The position numbers were made by a program, and so were the translations under genes. The notes under the pieces are model-generated. The model searched no databases. It was not told the origin of the DNA and saw only the letters and a list, made by a program, of their open reading frames with translations. A DNA stretch of 64,000 nt, from contig WPIO01000061.1 of NCBI GenBank assembly GCA_009760855.2, forward strand, positions 1,367,501 through 1,431,500, in the 5' to 3' direction. Positions within the stretch are counted from its first letter, which is position 1, and each line of letters starts with the position of its first letter. The stretch is from Cristatella mucedo. Taxonomy: Eukaryota > Bryozoa > Phylactolaemata > Cristatellidae. Below, in pieces: positions 59,860-64,000 of this stretch.

Positions 59860-61290
59860 AAGCATAATAATGATAATAATACATTTGTATAGCACCCTCA
59901 GAGAACTTGATTTCTTTCTAGGCACTTTATGCATGTTATGGAAGAAGCACGATCGAATGGTTAGTGATAGCATGCTCAATGTGAACAAGCATAACATAAA
60001 TGCTATGTATCTCCGTCTGTAACTCCACAAAATCATACAGACCATATGGGTGTTACGCAGGAGAGTTTTGTTTAGCGCACTCACAGCCTAAACGGCTTTC
60101 GGTACGCATTCGGTAGCCAACAGACTTTGTCTCACGCAACAAAGAGAAAGTGGGAAGCATAGCAGAGTCAAGAGAGCATTTGAGGTATTGAGTAGCATGG
60201 AAGTAGCACCTCAGGACCGCTGAAAAGGATGAGCCATAATCGGCAGTAGGAGAGTAGTTAGAGGTGACATGCACAGGGTCAGCATGCAAATATAGTTAGT
60301 GGCAGCATGCACAGTGTCAGCATGCATAAGCACGCAAAAGACGAATCGCATGAAACTACTAAATGCTGTGTTACGTAGGCACACTTTATGCTTCTTTTTA
60401 AATGTTGTCAAGTCCCGGGAACTCGTGCTGCCTGTCGGAAGTGAGTTCCAGGCTTTGGGAGCATACGAACTAAGGGCATGATCTCCAAAGGATTTGAGGT
60501 TTGTACGAGATATAGGTAAACGATTAGATTCCCAAAAGTGGGTGGTACGATGCTTAGCTGGGTGGGGGAGTAGATCTGAAGTAGATCTGATAGGTAGGCT
60601 GGAGTCGAAGGATGAACGGACCAAAAAAAAAGTGACAGAATCTTGAAGTCAATGTGTTGCTTGACTGAAAGCCAGTGCAGGTCGGCGAGAAGTGGTGTGA
60701 TGTGGCAACTGCTATGCTCACGAAGACAAACCTAGCTACAGAATTGTGTGCCAACTGCAGGACGTTGGACCAGCAAGCAGTGAGTTATTGATGTCGAGAC
60801 AGAATTTCACAAATGCATGGATCAATTTGGATGTGGTATGCCTGTCTAAGCAAGCCCGACTTTTAGCGATGTTATGTCGCTGAAAATAGGCAGGCTTGAC
60901 TCTTGCATTGATGTGGTTGTCTAATGAAAGGTCACTTTGGAACATGACCTTTATATTCCGTGTAGATTCAAGAGGAGATATGCTAGAAGAGCCGATTGTG
61001 GGTGTTAACCTTTCCAATTTCTGAATCATGCTTGGTTTGCCCATAACTAGTAAGTTAGTTTTATCGTCATTTTATTTGAGAAAGTTTGCTGCCATCCGTG
61101 TGTGGATGTCATCAATGCATGCAGCATGGGATTTGAGAGAATCTGACATGCTGGAGGGCTGGGAGGGATAAAAGCAAAGGTACTACTGAGTGTCATCTGC
61201 ATAGAAGTGAAGGCCTGGGTTGTGCATGGAGATCACGTCGGTAAGAAGGAGAGTATAAACTGTGAATAGCAGCCGACCAAGCATAACAAC
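59860..61290 (-). mobile_element. LINE A copy, interrupted by LINE B
   Basis: Reversed A tail at 59860-60000, resuming at 60254 (gaggtgacatgcacagggtc) and continuing through the C-terminal block to FLKLND- and GKPSMIQKLERLTPTIGS-type blocks near 60950-61080, then a reverse transcriptase remnant near 61180-61290. Confidence 0.85.
60001..60253 (-). mobile_element. LINE B tail nested in LINE A
   Basis: aactccacaaaatcatacag, gagagttttgtttagcgcac, ggctttcggtacgcattcgg and caacaaagagaaagtgggaa, ending with the gagccataatcggcagtagg block. Confidence 0.8.
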
Positions 61291-61620
61291 GTATCGACTT
61301 CAACATCCTGTCACTCACCTTTAGGGCCCTCAATTTTCTTGCTCTGATCTACCTTACTTAATGGGCATGCGATGGCTTTAATAAGTGTAAACTTTTTTGT
61401 AGCAGCCGATTTCCTCTGCCAATGTTGCTGTACTGCTTGAAGCAGAACAGAGCCTCAGGCTGTCTAAAAATTGTGTGCTCCAAATTGCTTCTGTTGATAG
61501 AGGGGCTGTAGGAGGCTTCCAGCTGTGTCGCTTTCGGCACGTAAATTTGGCTACTGTTCCCCAGAGGAGGCTGTTATTCTTTAGCGAGATTGCCGTGCAT
61601 ATATCTCAATTCTTTAGCCC
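61291..61620. mobile_element. LINE scrap then unassigned sequence
   Basis: 61280-61360 reads the cgtatcgacttcaacatcct and tcactcacctttaggg block on the plus strand. The rest is unassigned. Confidence 0.4.
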
Positions 61621-61624
61621 AGTT

Positions 61625-61765
61625 GGGCGAGGCTGCTCCTGCTTCACGACCCATGTCATGGCTTCGAGTCCTGCAACACACCTCTATTGAGTTCTTCGAG
61701 CCGGAGTGATAGCCGCTAGAGCTTCTTGGCTGCTATATAAATCATGCTGTTGAATCAGACAACCT
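61625..61765 (+). mobile_element. SINE-2 copy, diverged
   Basis: tcacgacccatgtcatggct, then cgagtcctgcaac and the tail ttcttggctgctatataaat ending ttgaatcaga. Confidence 0.65.
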
Positions 61766-62034
61766 TTACTGTTTTTTGTTTTGAGCTGAAGAGGCCCTTC
61801 CGAATGGCAAGTCTGGTTCCACCAGCTTTGAGGGGAACCGGAGGGCTTTTTGGAAGGCAGCCCTTCAGCACTCTAGTTACGACTGAGATTTTTGGGGAGA
61901 GAGCTAAAGCCTTTTTAAAGTCCTACGGCTACGGAATTTTATTGACATTGCCTTTGGAAATCCACTTTGCATTATGCGAATTAGGCATGACAGTCGGTAC
62001 TAAGTGTAAAAAGTTACCGTAGAGATTTTAAAAT
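61766..62034 (+). other. Unrecognised ORF region
   Basis: An ORF at 61744-62022 reads RMASLVPPALRGTGGLFGRQ and onwards. Its start lies in SINE tail sequence. No family is recognised and no splice support is visible. Confidence 0.25.
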
Positions 62035-62155
62035 TCAGGCTTGTGCACCGAAAGCCGCCTAGGATCTGAGTAAGCTATAGAAAACTCTCCAGCATAGCAC
62101 TCACTTAGTCGTTGTGGCTTTGTGGTGTGACAGACAGAGATGCATTACATTAAAT
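62035..62155 (+). mobile_element. LINE B tail
   Basis: gcaccgaaagccgcctagga, gctatagaaaactctccagc, and acttagtcgttgtggctttg. Confidence 0.75.
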
Positions 62156-62885
62156 TACAGGAATGTCATTCCTACTCTCTCTAGCCTCTCAGTAGTACTG
62201 CGGCCAAATGAGCAATTTATTAAAGTGCTCCAAAGTCAAGTGCTCATAACAATTGCCTGTTTTCGAATACCGATTTTCTAATTAAAAAGTATTGTGACTT
62301 TTTCTTAAGAGACTGCTGGTAAAAAGTTAACAGCACTTTTTTTGATCAATGTCACGGCTAAGATGAGAAAACTGCTTGTAGAAGACCACTGACGTCGAGC
62401 CACTCATTGGTTTAAAACAAATTGGGCATATTTGGGTGAATTACAGTGAGGAAGTCTCTCCTTCCCTCCGTCACGTGGCAAGGTGGCCTACTGGTCTTCA
62501 GGGACCAGTACTTCCGGTAGTGACATGTAATAGACTTGTCATGTAGTCTACTATGACTCAGCGAAGTAAGTCGAGCAGGCTGCAGTGAGCTGCTCGTATT
62601 TAGATGAAAGCATTTCTACACTTGGCTTGCTAAGCTATCAGGACCGGAAAATATGTTGCACCTAGAAAGATACTTAGTTTTCTTAGGACGGTTTGCTAAT
62701 GTCTTATTATTAGGCAACACATTCCACAGTGGTGGCCGTGTGCGATCCATAGTCCCAGATCCGGAAAGCAGTCGGCCATTAACCGCAGACTATAACTAAA
62801 TAGCAAGGCAGCCATTATCTACACAGGATATATCGAAGCTGGCTCAACCAGCAATTTAGTCAAAGATCATACCGCTAAGTCAGAG
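62156..62885. other. No gene recognised
   Basis: Unique sequence. A LINE-tail-like gcacctagaaagatacttag piece lies near 62657-62690. Confidence 0.3.
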
Positions 62886-62889
62886 CAGG

Positions 62890-63025
62890 CTGAGTTTTGT
62901 ATAGCGCTATCACAGCCTAAGCGGCTTTCGGTGCGCATTCGGTAGCCAACAGACTCAATCTCACGCAACAAAGAGAATTGAGAAGCATAGCAGAGTCAGG
63001 AGAGCAGTTGAGGTAGTGAGTAGAT
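62890..63025 (-). mobile_element. LINE B tail
   Basis: gttttgtatagcgctatcac, ggctttcggtgcgcattcgg, caacaaagagaattgagaag. Confidence 0.75.
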
Positions 63026-64000
63026 CATATCCCAATCGAAGAAGACAACAAGTCTTTTGGACCCTATTCCCACTGTCCTGCTCCTACGTTGCATCGATCT
63101 GCTGCTGCCATGCATAACTAACATTATTAATATGTCATTAGCCTCAGGTCATGTCCCAGGACCTTTAAAAAAGCTGTTGTCAGGCCACTACTCAAAAAAA
63201 GCAACACTAGGTCAAGAGAACTTGAGCAACTACAGCCAGTCTCCCTTCTACCATTCCTATCTAAGACACCGGAACGAGTCGTGGCTGACCAACTGAACTC
63301 ATATATAACTTCAAACCTTGCTAGTAAGTTCCAGTTTGCCTTTAGAGCTAATTACTCATCACAGTCAGCATTGCTTCGGGTGTACAACGACCTACGTAGG
63401 AATGCAGACATGGGTAGAGTATCTCTGCTTGTCTTGCTCGATCTTTCGGCAGCTTTTGATACTATCGATCACCAAGTTCTTCTGGGGTACCTCTCCTCTC
63501 GCCCTCATCATCACTGGCACTATTCTGCAATTATTCAGGTCCTATCTCAGTGGGAGACTCCCGCGGATTGATGTGAATGGAAAAAGATCATCCGATGTAC
63601 CTCTGAAATATATGGTACCTCATGGCTTCGTGCTTGGTCATGTTCTTTTCACGGTTTGTATTCTTCCTCTTGTCGATATGGTTGCTAAACACAATCTAGG
63701 CTTTCACTTCTATGTGGATGACACTCAGTTGTACCTTTGCTTTGATCCCTCCCAGCCTTCGAGCACGTCGAATTCTCTCAACTCACTTGCTGCATGTATA
63801 GATGACACACACACTTGAATGGCAGCAAACCTTATTAAACTAAATGATGATACAAATAACTTCTTAGTTATGGGCAAACCAAGTACGATTCAGTAATTGG
63901 AAAGGCTAACGCTTAAAATTGGCTCTGCCAGCACATCTCCTGTTGAATCTGCACAAAATCTAGGTGTCATGTTCCAAAGTGATCTTTCCTTAGACGATCA
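63026..64000 (+). mobile_element. LINE A reverse transcriptase, running off the window
   Basis: Starts at the same point as the 41706 copy (catatcccaatcgaagaaga). Broken frames read LLLRCIDLLLPCITNIINMS, FQFAFRANYSSQSALLRVYN, LLDLSAAFDTIDHQVLLGYL and YVDDTQLYLCF, then LDD-type sequence to the window end. Stops and frameshifts disable it. Confidence 0.9.

Overview
This is animal nuclear DNA, probably from an invertebrate. Genes are split into many short exons with GT-AG introns. The introns and spacers are full of CR1/L2-like retrotransposons, tRNA-derived SINEs, Tc1/mariner remnants and long dinucleotide tracts. The phylum cannot be fixed from the sequence. No rRNA gene, functional tRNA gene, CRISPR array or prokaryotic operon is visible. 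Family comparisons rest on remembered human proteins, because no search could be run.

Three genes lie head to tail on the + strand. (1) About 1.46-4.25 kb: two spliced exons that look like the C-terminal part of Mediator subunit 24 (MED24). This identification is tentative; the 5' part lies off the window and the last exons are unresolved. (2) 12.55-37.07 kb: a complete 20-exon WDR75 gene, a WD-repeat protein of the small-subunit processome. It encodes 872 residues, every exon phase agrees, and a CpG-rich promoter-like region precedes it. (3) 47.27 kb to beyond the window end: the 5' and middle exons of INO80B, a subunit of the INO80 chromatin remodeler. Its acidic exon and the LLTARQ/RAL junction are clear, but one internal exon does not fit in phase and the 3' exons are missing.

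The rest is transposon-derived. Two CR1/L2-like LINE lineages, called A and B here by their different 3' tails, occur in at least 25 fragments on both strands, often nested. Two SINE families carry tRNA-like B boxes, and SINE-1 shares a tail with LINE A. A Tc1 element with readable terminal inverted repeats sits in WDR75 intron 6, and two further Tc1 remnants lie in the INO80B intron. A direct-then-inverted array of about 165-bp units fills part of WDR75 intron 7. Other repeats include a 29-bp-arm palindrome beside a 150-bp TG tract, a 21-bp minisatellite and a 144-bp tandem duplication.

The three genes share a nuclear theme (transcription, ribosome assembly, chromatin), but nothing shows that they are co-regulated. 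I found no convincing new multi-gene system. The most interesting signals are the stop-free in-frame WDR75 intron, the LINE/SINE tail sharing, the nested insertions and the inverted 165-bp array.
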